A stretch of 64,000 bases of DNA from assembly GCA_017534965.1 (NCBI GenBank), contig JAFXVA010000013.1, positions 1-64,000 on the forward strand, in the 5' to 3' direction. Positions 34,487 through 44,484 of the stretch are shown here, in pieces (the first letter of the stretch is position 1; every line of letters begins with the position of its first letter). Source of the DNA: Elusimicrobiaceae bacterium (lineage in GTDB: Bacteria; Elusimicrobiota; Elusimicrobia; Elusimicrobiales; Elusimicrobiaceae). Position numbers and translations under genes: made by a program. The notes under the pieces were generated by a model, which made no database searches, was not told the origin of the DNA, and saw only the letters and a list, made by a program, of their open reading frames with translations.

Positions 34487-36970
34487 CTATTTTTTAGCAC
34501 TTTTAGATTTTGAAATACTAAAAACTATTTTATCTTTTGCTTTGTCATAATCGGCAACAACTTCGCTCTTATCACCAAGTTGGTTTTCCAAAATATATTC
34601 GGCTAAAGGGTCCTCAAGTTCGCGTCTAATGGTGCGAAGTAAAGGTCTTGCGCCGTATTTCGGGTCAAAGCCGGTTTTGACTAAGAAATCTTTTACGCCT
34701 GCCGTAAATTTAATTTTTAAATTATGGGCGGCAAGTTTTGTTTCAATATCCTTTAAGTTTATATCAAGAATTTTGTGCATATTTTCTTCGGTTAATTGAT
34801 GGAAGACGATAATTTCGTCAATTCTGTTTATAAACTCAGGGTTAAAGGTCTTTTTGACTTGGTCAAGAACATCAACTTTCATATCTGCATATTGTTCTTG
34901 CAAGGTATTTTGCGCTGTAAAACCAAGGCGACTGCCTTTATTAACAATTTCACGCGCACCGACATTTGAAGTCATAATAATTATAGTATTTTTAAAATTA
35001 ACTTTATGGCCTAAATTGTCAGTCAAACTGCCTTCATCAAGCACTTGTAAAAGAATATTATAAATATCGGGGTGTGCTTTTTCAAATTCGTCTAAAACAA
35101 CCACGCTGTAAGGGCGTCTTCTTACGGCTTCTGTCAGTTGACCGCCTTCTTCATAGCCAACATAGCCCGGGGGCGCACCGATTAAGCGTGAAACGGCAAA
35201 TTTTTCCATATATTCAGACATATCAATTCTTATCATAGCGTCTTCATCGCCAAATAAGAAAGAAGCCAAAGTTTTTGCAAGTTCTGTTTTACCAACACCG
35301 GTAGGCCCTAAGAACAAAAAACCGCCCAAAGGTCTGTTAGGATTGGAAAGACCGGTTCTGCTTCTTTTAATTGCTTGGGAAATTGCGTGCACACCTTCAT
35401 CTTGGCCGATAATTCTTTCGTGTAAAAATGCTTCCATATTTAAGATTTTATCTGTTTGGCTTTGGGTTAAGCGGGTCACGGGAATACCCGTCCATTTAGA
35501 AGCAACTATTGCAATATCTTCTGCTGAAACTTGCGGATGTTTTTTCTTTTTATTTTTAAAGAAAGTTTCTTTTGCCTTTTCAATCTCTTCTGAAAGTTTA
35601 GAAATTTTTTGTTTTATTTTTTCCGCCGCTTCATATTTTTGTTTATTAAGGGCTTCTTCTTTTTCTTCATTTAAAGTGTTTAAAGTTCTTTGTTTTTCCC
35701 TAAGAGCAGGCGGCAAGGTGGAATTTTTTAAACGCACTCTTGAGCCGGCTTCATCTAAAAGGTCAATAGCTTTATCGGGCAAGGCGCGTTCTGTAATATA
35801 TCTATCAGCAATATTTGCAGCTGCTTTTAAGGCCTCATCGGTAAAAGAAACTTCGTGATGTTGTTCGTATTTATTTTTAAGACCTTTTAAAATTTCAATA
35901 GTTTCATTTAAAGAAGCAGGTTCAGTTGTAATGGGCTGGAATCTTCTTTCTAAAGCAGGGTCTGCTTCCACATATTTTCTATATTCATCAAAAGTGGTAG
36001 CACCGATACATTGAAAAGAACCTCTTGCAAGAGCGGGCTTTAACATATTTGAGGCATCCATAGAACCTTCCGCTGCACCCGCACCGACGATAGTATGAAA
36101 TTCGTCAATAAACAAAATAACATTTTTTGCTTCTTCAACTTCGCTGATAATATTTTTGAGTCTTTGTTCAAATTCGCCGCGGTATTTTGTGCCGGCAACA
36201 AGAGAGCCAAGGTCAATATTAACAAGGCGTTTATTATGTAAAACTTCGGCAATTTCGCCACTTGCCATACGCTGGGCAAGGCCTTCAACAATAGCTGTTT
36301 TACCGACGCCCGGGTCGCCGATTAAAATTGGATTATTTTTTGTTCTTCTTGCAAGTATTTGGGTTAAGCGTTCAATTTCTTCTTCTCTGCCGATAACAGG
36401 GTCAAGTTTGCCTTCGCGGGCAAGTTGGGTTAAATCACGGGAGTGTTCATCAAGGGTCGGGGTGGAAGAAGTTTCCTGCTTCTTTTCTAAATTAGCTAAA
36501 GTTTTATTTTGTTTTTCTTCTTTAAATTCTTTTTCCTGTTCGGAAATTGTTTTTAAAACTAAAGCGCGGATAAGGTCTTCTGTTATATTAAAATTTTGTA
36601 AAATGCGTGCGCCAACACCTTCTTGCTCGGCGGCAAGGCCAAGCAGTAAGTGTTCTGTGTTTATAAAAACGCTATTTAAAATTTGGGCTTCTTCAAAAGA
36701 GCGTTCCAAAACTCTTTTTGATCTTGCGGTAAAAGGAATTTCGCTAGGTATAGAAACATTATCGCCTCTACCTACAAGTTGTTCAATAGCATTAATAATT
36801 TTTGGTGCTTCAAGACCAAGATTATATAAGATAGCATAAGAAATTTCACCTTCTGCTTTAGCTAAACCTAGTAAAAGGTGCTCCGTTCCTACATAATCGT
36901 GATTTAATTTTTTTGCTTCTTGTTGAGCAATTAAAACTGCTTTTTGTGCGCCGGGGCTGAATCTTAACAT
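34487..36970 (-). CDS. clpC: ATP-dependent Clp protease ATPase subunit ClpC
   Basis: An 827-residue Hsp100 protein: two N-terminal Clp repeats (about 1-145, with [13 protein letters not shown] and [10 protein letters not shown]), AAA-1 with GDPGVGKT, a UVR-containing middle region (about 430-470), AAA-2 with [10 protein letters not shown] and [12 protein letters not shown], and a C-terminal D2-small domain. The LGF tripeptide in GSRLGFTAQ is the ClpP-docking loop. It unfolds proteins for ClpP and is central to quality control. The UVR motif and length distinguish it from ClpA and ClpB. It heads the clpC-recA pair. Confidence 0.96.
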   Translation of the reverse strand: MLRFSPGAQKAVLIAQQEAKKLNHDYVGTEHLLLGLAKAEGEISYAILYNLGLEAPKIINAIEQLVGRGDNVSIPSEIPFTARSKRVLERSFEEAQILNSVFINTEHLLLGLAAEQEGVGARILQNFNITEDLIRALVLKTISEQEKEFKEEKQNKTLANLEKKQETSSTPTLDEHSRDLTQLAREGKLDPVIGREEEIERLTQILARRTKNNPILIGDPGVGKTAIVEGLAQRMASGEIAEVLHNKRLVNIDLGSLVAGTKYRGEFEQRLKNIISEVEEAKNVILFIDEFHTIVGAGAAEGSMDASNMLKPALARGSFQCIGATTFDEYRKYVEADPALERRFQPITTEPASLNETIEILKGLKNKYEQHHEVSFTDEALKAAANIADRYITERALPDKAIDLLDEAGSRVRLKNSTLPPALREKQRTLNTLNEEKEEALNKQKYEAAEKIKQKISKLSEEIEKAKETFFKNKKKKHPQVSAEDIAIVASKWTGIPVTRLTQSQTDKILNMEAFLHERIIGQDEGVHAISQAIKRSRTGLSNPNRPLGGFLFLGPTGVGKTELAKTLASFLFGDEDAMIRIDMSEYMEKFAVSRLIGAPPGYVGYEEGGQLTEAVRRRPYSVVVLDEFEKAHPDIYNILLQVLDEGSLTDNLGHKVNFKNTIIIMTSNVGAREIVNKGSRLGFTAQNTLQEQYADMKVDVLDQVKKTFNPEFINRIDEIIVFHQLTEENMHKILDINLKDIETKLAAHNLKIKFTAGVKDFLVKTGFDPKYGARPLLRTIRRELEDPLAEYILENQLGDKSEVVADYDKAKDKIVFSISKSKSAKK

Positions 36971-37094
36971 AATAGAAATCCTTTATATTATAAAATGTGT
37001 TTACTTATATTATATATAAATTTAAGAAAAACCTTATAACTTTAAATTAAAAACTCTTTCTTAAAGTTTATCATTATGATATTATATTAAATAT

Positions 37095-38531
37095 ATGGAA
37101 CAAAATTTTGAATCTATTATCGGACTTGAAATACACGTCCAACTTAACACAGAAAGTAAAATGTTTTGCTCTTGCCCAAGCGGTGCAAGAAAAAACCTCG
37201 CCCCTAACACGGCTCTTTGCCCTGTTTGCAGCGGTCAGCCGGGGGCTTTACCCGTTTTAAATAAAAAAGCCGTTGAACTTGCTTTAAGAGCAGGTTTTGG
37301 TTTTAATGCGCAAATAAATAAGGAATCTGTTTTTGCTCGCAAGAATTATTTTTATCCCGATTTGCCAAAAGGTTATCAAATTTCACAAGATGATAAACCT
37401 ATTATTGGTAAAGGATATATAGAAATTAAAGATGCTCAGGGTAACACAAAAAAGATAGGTATTACCCGCGCCCACTTGGAAGAAGATGCCGGCAAAAGTA
37501 TGCACGAAGAAAGTGATTCCCTTGTTGATTTAAACAGAAGCGGTGTTCCTTTGCTTGAAATTGTCGGCGAACCTGATTTAAGAAGTCCGCAAGAGGCCTA
37601 CGATTATTTAACAAATTTACGCGCCCTTTTATCTTGGCTTGATGTTTCAAATTGCGATATGGAAAAAGGCGAGTTAAGAGTTGATGTCAATGTCTCTGTC
37701 CGCCCTAAAGGCCAGGAAAAATTCGGCACAAGGATGGAAATAAAAAATCTTAATTCTTTTAAAGCGGTAAAAGATGCTTTAACTTATGAAATTAATCGCC
37801 AAATTGCAGCAGTTAAAGCAGGGGAAACTTTACACCAACAGACAATGCTTTGGGATGAAGTTAAAGGGGAAACCAAAGTTATGCGTAGTAAAGAAACGGC
37901 CCAAGAATATAGATATTTCCCCGAGCCGGATTTAAAACCTTTAATTATTACAGAGGAAGAAATAGCGCAAGTCCGCTCTTCTATGCCAATGCTTCCTTCT
38001 CAAAAAAGAGAATATTTTGAAAAAGAACTTGGCCTTGCTTCTTACGATGCCGGTATTTTAACAAAGAGCCGCCAAATTACAGAATATTTTGAAAAAGTTT
38101 TATCTTATGGAGTGCCTGCAAAACAGGCCGCTAATTGGATAGGAACAGATTTGCTCGGTGCTTTAAATGCTTGCGGTAAAGAAATTGAAGATAGTCCTTT
38201 ACCACCAAGTGAAATTGCGGCTTTAATTAAATTTATACAAGAAGGTAAAATTTCTATTAAAATGGCTAGGGAGATCTTCCCAAAAGCTTTTAATGAAAAT
38301 AAAAAAATCGCAGATTTAGTTAAAAGTTTAGGCCAAACTCAAATTAATGATGAAGCACAGATAGAAGTTTGGGCTAAGCAAGCAGTTGAAGCTAACCCCA
38401 AAGCTGTTGCCGATTATAAATCCGGCAACACAAAAGCGATAGGGGCTATGGTTGGTATGGTAATGAAACTTTCAAAAGGCAAAGCCAATCCTGCCATAAT
38501 TAACAAAATACTTGTTCGCTTAATGAGTTAA
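37095..38531 (+). CDS. gatB: Asp/Glu-tRNA amidotransferase subunit B
   Basis: A 478-residue protein. GLEIHVQLNTESKMFCSC opens the catalytic cradle, followed by CPVCSGQPGALPVLN with the zinc-site cysteines, YFYPDLPKGYQISQ and DLNRSGVPLLEIV. The C-terminal tail is the YqeY-like tRNA-binding domain. In complex with GatA and GatC it converts misacylated Glu-tRNA(Gln) or Asp-tRNA(Asn). GatA and GatC are not in this window. It begins a plus-strand run with short gaps to the barrel protein, histidine kinase and permease genes. Confidence 0.97.
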   Translation: MEQNFESIIGLEIHVQLNTESKMFCSCPSGARKNLAPNTALCPVCSGQPGALPVLNKKAVELALRAGFGFNAQINKESVFARKNYFYPDLPKGYQISQDDKPIIGKGYIEIKDAQGNTKKIGITRAHLEEDAGKSMHEESDSLVDLNRSGVPLLEIVGEPDLRSPQEAYDYLTNLRALLSWLDVSNCDMEKGELRVDVNVSVRPKGQEKFGTRMEIKNLNSFKAVKDALTYEINRQIAAVKAGETLHQQTMLWDEVKGETKVMRSKETAQEYRYFPEPDLKPLIITEEEIAQVRSSMPMLPSQKREYFEKELGLASYDAGILTKSRQITEYFEKVLSYGVPAKQAANWIGTDLLGALNACGKEIEDSPLPPSEIAALIKFIQEGKISIKMAREIFPKAFNENKKIADLVKSLGQTQINDEAQIEVWAKQAVEANPKAVADYKSGNTKAIGAMVGMVMKLSKGKANPAIINKILVRLMS

Positions 38532-38548
38532 TTTTGTAGAATAATTTT

Positions 38549-39403
38549 ATGAGAAAAATATTTTTTATTTTTGTTTTATGTTTAAGCAGTCTTTCTGCCG
38601 GTGCTTTTGAAATATCGGAGGGTTTTGTTTATAGCAAAGATTTTTGGCAAAACAATGTCGCCGTATCGCAAGACATAAATTATATGCTTAATGTCGGTTT
38701 AAATTTTGATATAGCCGAACATGATGATATTTCCCATCACATATATACTTTTAGTTTGCCTTTGATGTTCCGCACAGAAAGATTGGGTTTATATCTTAGG
38801 CCTTTTATTGTGCCGGATAATGCCAATGACGCCAGTGCTTATGGAGCCAAGGCCTCCCTAACCTTAAATATAAAACATGACGAAGTAGATAATTCCTCTT
38901 CAAGTGTCTTTTTGTCAGCCGGCTTTGCAAATCAAAATGCTTATGTTACAAAAGTCGGTCTTGGCAGCCAAAAAGAAGATTTTAAACAAATGGTTTATGA
39001 AGGGGGGCTTGTTTTTGATTATTTTGATATGTATTTTTTTGAAATTTCCGGTAATATGTTTGATTATATTTCAGGCATAAGTGATGTGGAAAATGTTGCC
39101 GGTGTTTTAGATCAACAAAACATTGCCTCTTTAGATACCTTAAATTATGTTTTAAGCTTGCCAAAATCTTCCATAGGGGCTAAAATTAAATGGAATTCCG
39201 AAGCAAGCCAAAGTTCAAATACTATTTCTTATAAATATATAGAATTTAAAGAGCATGACATTAGCCCGCATCATTCTGTTATGTTTTCAACTCTTGTCAT
39301 GCTAAAATATAATTTGTATATAAATTTGGCCTATAATCATATTTTTATAAGTTCGCAAAAAGATAAAGATATTTTTAAAGGGGCAATATCTCTTAAGTTT
39401 TAA
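38549..39403 (+). CDS. Secreted protein, probable outer-membrane barrel
   Basis: A 284-residue protein with a signal peptide (about 1-19, SSLSAGA) and a mature region of alternating strands (YTFSLPLMFRTERLGLYLRP, NLYINLAYNHIFIS) ending ISLKF with a terminal Phe. No family is recognised. The open frame begins 17 bases after the gatB stop and ends 13 bases before the histidine kinase start, so it is part of the same operon. A structural or transport role in the outer membrane is the best guess. Confidence 0.72.
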   Translation: MRKIFFIFVLCLSSLSAGAFEISEGFVYSKDFWQNNVAVSQDINYMLNVGLNFDIAEHDDISHHIYTFSLPLMFRTERLGLYLRPFIVPDNANDASAYGAKASLTLNIKHDEVDNSSSSVFLSAGFANQNAYVTKVGLGSQKEDFKQMVYEGGLVFDYFDMYFFEISGNMFDYISGISDVENVAGVLDQQNIASLDTLNYVLSLPKSSIGAKIKWNSEASQSSNTISYKYIEFKEHDISPHHSVMFSTLVMLKYNLYINLAYNHIFISSQKDKDIFKGAISLKF

Positions 39404-39416
39404 TAAGGGGCAATTT

Positions 39417-40202
39417 ATGTCAGAAGAAAAACCTATGTCAGATGAAACAAAACCACAAATAGCAAAAGATCCAGCATCAAAATTACTTGCTTTAGTTTCG
39501 CATAAATTAAAAACGCCGTTATCTATTATAAATGGTTATAGCGAAACTATTTTATCAACAATGCAACCGGGGGAGATGTCTTCCTTTAACATTCAGGCCT
39601 TGCGTAATATTAGTAAGCAAGGGCAAAAAATGGCCCTCTTGGTTGATCGTCTTGTCCATTTTTCTTCAATTACAGAATTAAAAGAAACAGATTTAAAATT
39701 TGAACCAATAAATTTATATTCTGTTTTAACGGAAGTTGCTACAAAATGTGCTTTTAGAGATGATGCTGTTAATGTCAATTCTTCCGAAGAAACCATGCGC
39801 CGCAAAGGGCCAAACATAGAAATAAGATGTGCAGAAGATGTTAAAATTAATGTCGATAAAAACTTATTCAATATGGCTTTGGAAGAACTGCTGGATAATA
39901 GCATTAAATTCAATAATAATATGAATAAGCGTTTAAAACTTTTCTATTATGAAGAAAACGGCCAAGACGTTGTTGCTATTGCAGATAATGGCGTAGGCAT
40001 AAAAGAAGAAGACTCTCATAAAATTTTTGAAACTTTTTATCAGGTGGATGATTTTTTTACCGGCCAAATAGAAGGTTGGGGGCTTGGTCTTGCTTTAGTA
40101 AAAAGAATAGTTGCTTTACATAAAGGGCATATTGCTATGCGCTCTCAATATGGGATAGGCACAATAATTTCACTTAAATTCCCAAAAACTCAAGATAAAT
40201 AA
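39417..40202 (+). CDS. Soluble sensor histidine kinase
   Basis: A 261-residue kinase without membrane segments or a recognisable sensor domain. The H box is LVSHKLKTPLSIINGY (about residue 29), the N box EELLDNSIKFNN, G1 IADNGVGI, the F region FYQVDDFF and G2 GWGLGLALVKR. It autophosphorylates the H-box His and passes phosphate to a response regulator; none is adjacent. The very short N-terminus suggests input from a partner protein. It lies between a barrel gene and an AI-2E-type permease in a tight run. Confidence 0.93.
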   Translation: MSEEKPMSDETKPQIAKDPASKLLALVSHKLKTPLSIINGYSETILSTMQPGEMSSFNIQALRNISKQGQKMALLVDRLVHFSSITELKETDLKFEPINLYSVLTEVATKCAFRDDAVNVNSSEETMRRKGPNIEIRCAEDVKINVDKNLFNMALEELLDNSIKFNNNMNKRLKLFYYEENGQDVVAIADNGVGIKEEDSHKIFETFYQVDDFFTGQIEGWGLGLALVKRIVALHKGHIAMRSQYGIGTIISLKFPKTQDK

Positions 40203-40237
40203 AATTAACTAAAATAAAGTAAGTCGGGGGAAATTTT

Positions 40238-41302
40238 ATGCCGGAGAAACAAAATACTACCATAAATAATACAGAACAGAAAAATGTTCCAGAAGTTTAT
40301 CGCAAAATTAATACTATTTGTTTAATTGTTCTTGCTGCGGTAAGTTTAACTATTGCCCTTGCTTATACAAAAACAATTTTAATACCTTTAGTAATTTCTG
40401 TTTTTATTTTTACTATGGTTACACCTATTACTCGTTATATTCGTGTAAAATTCAAATTGGCTAAATGGCTATCAATGTTAATTGGCGGTGCTTTAGTTAT
40501 TATCCCTTTGATTTTTATTTCTATTTTTTTGATACAATCTATCAGCAATTTCTTAAAGGTTATTTCCAGTTATCAACAAAATATTACGGCTTTGCTCACA
40601 GATATTGGTAATTTCTTTGCAGAACACAATATTCCCATTTCGCAAGATTTTTTTGAATTTGATACTCTTTCCAAAATTATCAGTGTTGATTATGGCGCCT
40701 CTATTATGAAAAATATTAGCGGCATGACAATAAAACTTCTTTCCGGCACAATGCTTGTAATCTTATTTTTATTCTTTTTATTTATCGGAGGCAGTAGCAC
40801 AAAAATAACAAATCCCTTAATAAAAGAAATACAAAATAAAATTTCTGCTTACTTATTTATTCATATAATAATGTCTATTGTAACAGGTGTTTGCGTTGGT
40901 ATTGTATATTATAGTGTAGGTATCAAACTTGCGTTTACCTTTGCCGTATTAACAATTATTTTAAATTTTATTCCAAATATCGGTTCTGTTATAGCGGTTT
41001 TGCTTCCTTTACCTATTGCCTATATGCAATATGGTTTTGGCGCCCATTTTTTAATTGTGTTATTGATTCCTACGGCTGCCCAAATAATAATCGGCAGTAT
41101 TTTGGAACCTAAATTTCTTGGTAATGGTATGGACTTGCACCCTGTCACTATAATTAGTTCTCTTGTTTTTTGGGCTTTAGTTTGGGGAATACCGGGGGCT
41201 TTTTTGGCTGTTCCTATAACTTCAGCGGTGCATATTATTTTAAGTAAAATTGAGCCGACAAAAGTTTTTGCGGAAATTATGTCCGGCCGTTTGCCGAGAT
41301 AG
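40238..41302 (+). CDS. AI-2E family transporter (permease)
   Basis: A 354-residue membrane protein with about eight hydrophobic helices and the AI-2E/YdiK family pattern: an N-terminal pair of helices, a periplasmic or cytoplasmic domain of about 100 residues, then FIPNIGSVIAVLLPLP and an LGNGMDLHPVTIISSL motif. Family members export autoinducer-2-like molecules, ions or other solutes; substrate cannot be told. Ends 82 bases before the pal operon. Confidence 0.92.
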   Translation: MPEKQNTTINNTEQKNVPEVYRKINTICLIVLAAVSLTIALAYTKTILIPLVISVFIFTMVTPITRYIRVKFKLAKWLSMLIGGALVIIPLIFISIFLIQSISNFLKVISSYQQNITALLTDIGNFFAEHNIPISQDFFEFDTLSKIISVDYGASIMKNISGMTIKLLSGTMLVILFLFFLFIGGSSTKITNPLIKEIQNKISAYLFIHIIMSIVTGVCVGIVYYSVGIKLAFTFAVLTIILNFIPNIGSVIAVLLPLPIAYMQYGFGAHFLIVLLIPTAAQIIIGSILEPKFLGNGMDLHPVTIISSLVFWALVWGIPGAFLAVPITSAVHIILSKIEPTKVFAEIMSGRLPR

Positions 41303-41387
41303 ATATTGACTGAAAGGCCCAAAGTCTTGTATCATTTATTATTATATAGAAACTATATAGAAATAATAAAATCTAAAGGAGAAAATG

Positions 41388-41897
41388 ATGAGTAAAACAA
41401 TGAAGTTAATGTTAGTTTTTGCTTTGGTTTTTGGTGTAACTGCCTGTAGCAAAAACGTCAAAAAAGATGCCACAGCAGATACCGTTGCTGTCGGTCAGTC
41501 AACAGAGATCTATGTTGAAGAAGAACTTGATGTGGAAGATGAAGGTAATGGTCTTCCTGTTCCGAGCAATTATCTTGAACCGGTCTATTTCGCATTTAAC
41601 GAATATAGTCTTAATGCTCAAAGCCGCAAAACTTTGGAAGATAATGCCAGCGCTATTAAAGAAAAAGGCGCAACTAATATCTTAATTGAAGGTAATTGTG
41701 ATGATAGAGGCACTATCGCTTATAACATCGTTTTAGGTGATAAGAGAGCTCAAGAAGTCAAGAATTACTATATTAAACTTGGTATTCCTGCTGCAAATAT
41801 CAGAGTCGTTTCTTATGGTGAAGAAAAACCTGTCTGCACAGAAAACACCAGTGCCTGCTGGTCCAAAAACCGCAGAGCTGATACAGCAATTATGTAA
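41388..41897 (+). CDS. pal: Peptidoglycan-associated lipoprotein
   Basis: A 169-residue lipoprotein with the lipobox FGVTAC and an OmpA-like C-terminal domain: YFAFNEYSLNAQSRKTL, ILIEGNCDDRGTIAYNIVLGDKRA and VVSYGEEKP, ending KNRRADTAI. It holds the outer membrane to peptidoglycan as part of Tol-Pal. Two ATGs overlap (41385 and 41388); the second has better spacing from GGAG and is used here. It begins the pal-cpoB-tolB operon. TolQ, TolR and TolA are not in this window. Confidence 0.95.
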   Translation: MSKTMKLMLVFALVFGVTACSKNVKKDATADTVAVGQSTEIYVEEELDVEDEGNGLPVPSNYLEPVYFAFNEYSLNAQSRKTLEDNASAIKEKGATNILIEGNCDDRGTIAYNIVLGDKRAQEVKNYYIKLGIPAANIRVVSYGEEKPVCTENTSACWSKNRRADTAIM

Positions 41898-41923
41898 GAC
41901 TTTACAAAGGGAGTTTATTTTAT

Positions 41924-42598
41924 ATGAAATTTAGAAATTTATTTTTAATTTTCGTGGGGATAAACTCCCTTTTTCTAGGTGGTTGTGTTGCCACTCGTGA
42001 TGATATTAGTATTTTAAAAACACAAATTTCTGTTTTAAATAAAACTTTACAAAGCGTTCAAGCCAATCAGGCCGCCAGCGATCAACAAATACAAGATTTA
42101 TCCGTTCAATTAACTGAAGCCAACGATAATTTAAAAGATTTTAATTATAAACTTGATCAAGTTTCTTCAAAACTTGATAATATTACTTCTTCTATAAGTG
42201 AAAAAGAAACTTCTACATATAAAAGTTCTCCAACAGAACTTTACTCCGAAGCTAAAAAACAATTTGATAATAAAAATTATGCCGCCGCGGCAGAAGGTTT
42301 TAATTTATATATAAAATCTGCTCCAAACGGCGCCAATATTGAAGATGCTTATTTTTATTTAGCAAAAAGCAATTTTGAATTAAAAGATTATCAAACAGCC
42401 GCAATAAATGCTGCTACTTTGATTGATAAATATCCAAGCAGCAAATTAACTGCTCAAGGCCGTCTTGTTTACGCTCAAAGTATTTTGCCTTTAAATAAAA
42501 AAGACGAGGCCACAATGTATTTAAAATCTGTTGTTCAAGATTTTAAAGATACAGATTTTGCTAAAGAAGCAAAAGACTTACTTAAAAAATTACAATGA
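41924..42598 (+). CDS. cpoB: Tol-Pal system protein YbgF/CpoB
   Basis: A 224-residue envelope protein with a lipobox-like signal (LFLGGC), a coiled-coil region (about 30-95, with VLNKTLQSVQANQAASDQQI) that trimerises, and a C-terminal TPR domain (ELYSEAKKQFDNKNYAAAAEG and repeats). CpoB coordinates peptidoglycan synthesis with outer-membrane constriction. It lies between pal and tolB; its stop overlaps the tolB start (ATGA). The lipidation differs from the soluble E. coli protein. Confidence 0.92.
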   Translation: MKFRNLFLIFVGINSLFLGGCVATRDDISILKTQISVLNKTLQSVQANQAASDQQIQDLSVQLTEANDNLKDFNYKLDQVSSKLDNITSSISEKETSTYKSSPTELYSEAKKQFDNKNYAAAAEGFNLYIKSAPNGANIEDAYFYLAKSNFELKDYQTAAINAATLIDKYPSSKLTAQGRLVYAQSILPLNKKDEATMYLKSVVQDFKDTDFAKEAKDLLKKLQ

Positions 42599-43893
42599 AA
42601 AATTTAAAAATATTATTATTCATAGCAATTTTGCTATGTCCCTTATTTTGTCTTGCCAGAAATAGCGATGTCTATATCGGTATTTCTTCTAAATACGACC
42701 CTAATGCTTTACCTAAAATTGCTTTGGGTTCTTTTAGATATGCGGAAGGTAATGAAAAAGCACAAGAAAATGCAAACCTTTTAAGCAATGTCGTTCGCTC
42801 GGATTTAATGCGTTCAAGATATTTTAATTTAGAAGAAAATATCGGCCTTATTGATACAAATAATATGGCTTCTTCTTTAGAGTTAGCCCGTTCAAAAAAA
42901 GCGGATTATCTTTTATTCGGGGAAGTTTCCTCTAGTCAAAATAATTCTTGGGAATTAAAAGCTTTTGTTTATGATACTCAAAGCCAAAAAGCAGTTCTTG
43001 CTAAAAAATTTGTAAGTTCTGCAAAAGGGCTTAGACGTTCGGCGCATTTATTTAGTGATCAAGTTGTAAAACTTTTACAAGGAAAACGCGGTATTGCAGA
43101 TACCAAAATTGCCTTTTCAAATGACTCTGCCGGGTTTAAAGAAATTTTTATGGTTGATTATGACGGCTATAATTTAACAAAACTTACCAAAGATAAAAGT
43201 ATAGCTCTTTTACCGCGCTGGAATACAGACGGCACAAAAATTTTTTATACAACTTATCGTAATAATAATCCGGATATTTTTTATATTGATTTAAAAGCCG
43301 GTAAAATAAGATCTTTAATTAAAGATGAGGGCTTAAACCTAATTGGGGGTGTTTCCCCGGATGATTCTAAAATTGTTTTTACAATGTCCCGCGGAGAAAA
43401 TGCAAGTATCTTTATTAAAGAACTTGATACAGGTAACTTGAGGCAACTAACAGATAAATATGGGGTGGATGGCTCTCCCTCTTTTTCACCGGACGGCAAA
43501 TTTGTTACTTATGTTTCAAACCGCTCGGGCAATCCTCAAATTTATGTTTTAGATTTAATGACAAAACAAACTCGCCGTTTAACTAAATTTAATTGGACTG
43601 ATACTCCGCAATGGTCACCTAATGGTGATTGGATAGTTTTTGCCGGGCGCCAGGCCCCTAATCATCCTATAGATTTATTTTTAGTAGATATTACCGGCTC
43701 TCAAATCAGACAACTTACGGCAGATAGCGGAAATAATGAAGATCCTTTCTGGTCGCCTGATGGCCGTTTTATTGCCTTTACCACAACCCGTGGTGGCAGA
43801 CACCAAATCTATGTTATGGATTCTGATGGCAGCGCCCAACATTTGATTGCTAATATCGGCGGCAATTCGTTTACTCCGTGTTGGAGTAAGTAA
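42595..43893 (+). CDS. tolB: Tol-Pal translocation protein TolB
   Basis: A 432-residue periplasmic protein with a signal peptide, an N-terminal alpha/beta domain (PKIALGSFRYAEG, YLLFGEVSS) and a C-terminal six-bladed beta-propeller with WD40-like PD40 repeats such as PRWNTDGTKIFYTTYRN, PSFSPDGKFVTYVSN and PQWSPNGDWIVFAG. It binds Pal and links it to the inner-membrane TolQRA complex. Its ATG overlaps the cpoB stop by four bases. tRNA-Ala follows 46 bases later. Confidence 0.96.
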   Translation: MKNLKILLFIAILLCPLFCLARNSDVYIGISSKYDPNALPKIALGSFRYAEGNEKAQENANLLSNVVRSDLMRSRYFNLEENIGLIDTNNMASSLELARSKKADYLLFGEVSSSQNNSWELKAFVYDTQSQKAVLAKKFVSSAKGLRRSAHLFSDQVVKLLQGKRGIADTKIAFSNDSAGFKEIFMVDYDGYNLTKLTKDKSIALLPRWNTDGTKIFYTTYRNNNPDIFYIDLKAGKIRSLIKDEGLNLIGGVSPDDSKIVFTMSRGENASIFIKELDTGNLRQLTDKYGVDGSPSFSPDGKFVTYVSNRSGNPQIYVLDLMTKQTRRLTKFNWTDTPQWSPNGDWIVFAGRQAPNHPIDLFLVDITGSQIRQLTADSGNNEDPFWSPDGRFIAFTTTRGGRHQIYVMDSDGSAQHLIANIGGNSFTPCWSK

Positions 43894-43901
43894 TATTATA
43901 T

Positions 43902-43931
43902 TTGCTTATTTTAAACTTTATTTGCTATAAT
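43902..43931 (+). promoter_or_regulatory. Promoter of tRNA-Ala
   Basis: TTGCTT (43902-43907), 18 bases, TATAAT (43926-43931) preceded by TGC, eight bases before the tRNA. Confidence 0.7.
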
Positions 43932-43939
43932 ATATTTAC

Positions 43940-44012
43940 GGGCCTGTAGCTCAGCTGGGAGAGCGCCTGCATGGCATGCAGGAGGTCATCGGTTCGATCC
44001 CGTTCAGGTCCA
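43940..44012 (+). tRNA. tRNA-Ala(GGC)
   Basis: A full cloverleaf: acceptor GGGCCTG/CAGGTCC with the G3-U70 pair that identifies alanine tRNAs, D arm GCTC...GAGC, anticodon arm CCTGC-ATGGCAT-GCAGG with anticodon GGC, T loop TTCGATC and discriminator A. CCA is not encoded. Confidence 0.97.
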
Positions 44013-44022
44013 TAGTTTTGAA

Positions 44023-44060
44023 TAAATATCCCCTCGCAAAAGCGAGGGGATATTTATTTT
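44023..44060 (+). terminator. Intrinsic terminator after tRNA-Ala
   Basis: A 14-bp perfect stem AAATATCCCCTCGC (44024-44037) with GCGAGGGGATATTT (44042-44055), loop AAAA, then ATTTTC. Confidence 0.9.
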
Positions 44061-44073
44061 CTTCGGCTTTTTT

Positions 44074-44164
44074 CCTCTTTTTTATTTTTTTAAGACTTCG
44101 GATAGTTCCGCCCTGCGGGCGTGGTTCCCTACTATACCTCGTCTTAAAGAAAATAAAAAATAGG
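44074..44164 (+). repeat. Structured intergenic hairpin element, copy 3
   Basis: Outer arms CCTcTTTTTTATTTT (44074-44088) with AAAATAAAAAAtAGG (44150-44164, one mismatch); inner helix TTTAAGAC (44089-44096) with GTCTTAAA (44141-44148); the conserved TTC/TC loop; GGATAG (44100-44105) with CTATaCC (44132-44138), bulged A kept; apical GCCC-TGC-GGGC (44110-44120). The helices differ from copies 1 and 2 by paired changes. Confidence 0.75.
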
Positions 44165-44184
44165 TCGGTGTATTTTTACACACC

Positions 44185-44400
44185 TAAAAAATCCTTGCAA
44201 AACTAAATTCAACATGAATGCAAAATCCTTGCAAAATGGGTTGTTATGCTTCGCTCCTTGCGCCTTCTCTAAAATCAAAATACTTGATAAAATAATTCGC
44301 TCTGTTTAAATTTAATTTATCTAAAAAATCCTTGCAAAACTAAATTTGTTCTACATATAAAATACTTAATTTGCTCTATTTAGTTTAATTTCTCTACAAA
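44185..44400 (+). repeat. Degenerate tandem repeat array, copy 3
   Basis: The gene-free stretch between tRNA-Ala and the activase gene contains AAAATCCTTGCAAAA-type boxes (about 44189, 44222, 44328), a CTTCGCTCCTTGCGCCTTCTCTAAA-like segment (44251-44274) and GCTCTGTTTAAATTTAATTT or GCTCTATTTAGTTTAATTT boxes (44301, 44374). It lies in the same orientation and order as in the other two spacers. Confidence 0.6.
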
Positions 44401-44484
44401 TTTTTAGTAAGGACATTAATTGTATATATTTATTGAAAACTCTTGATTTGATATAATTTATATATAGGGGAAAAGATAAAAATA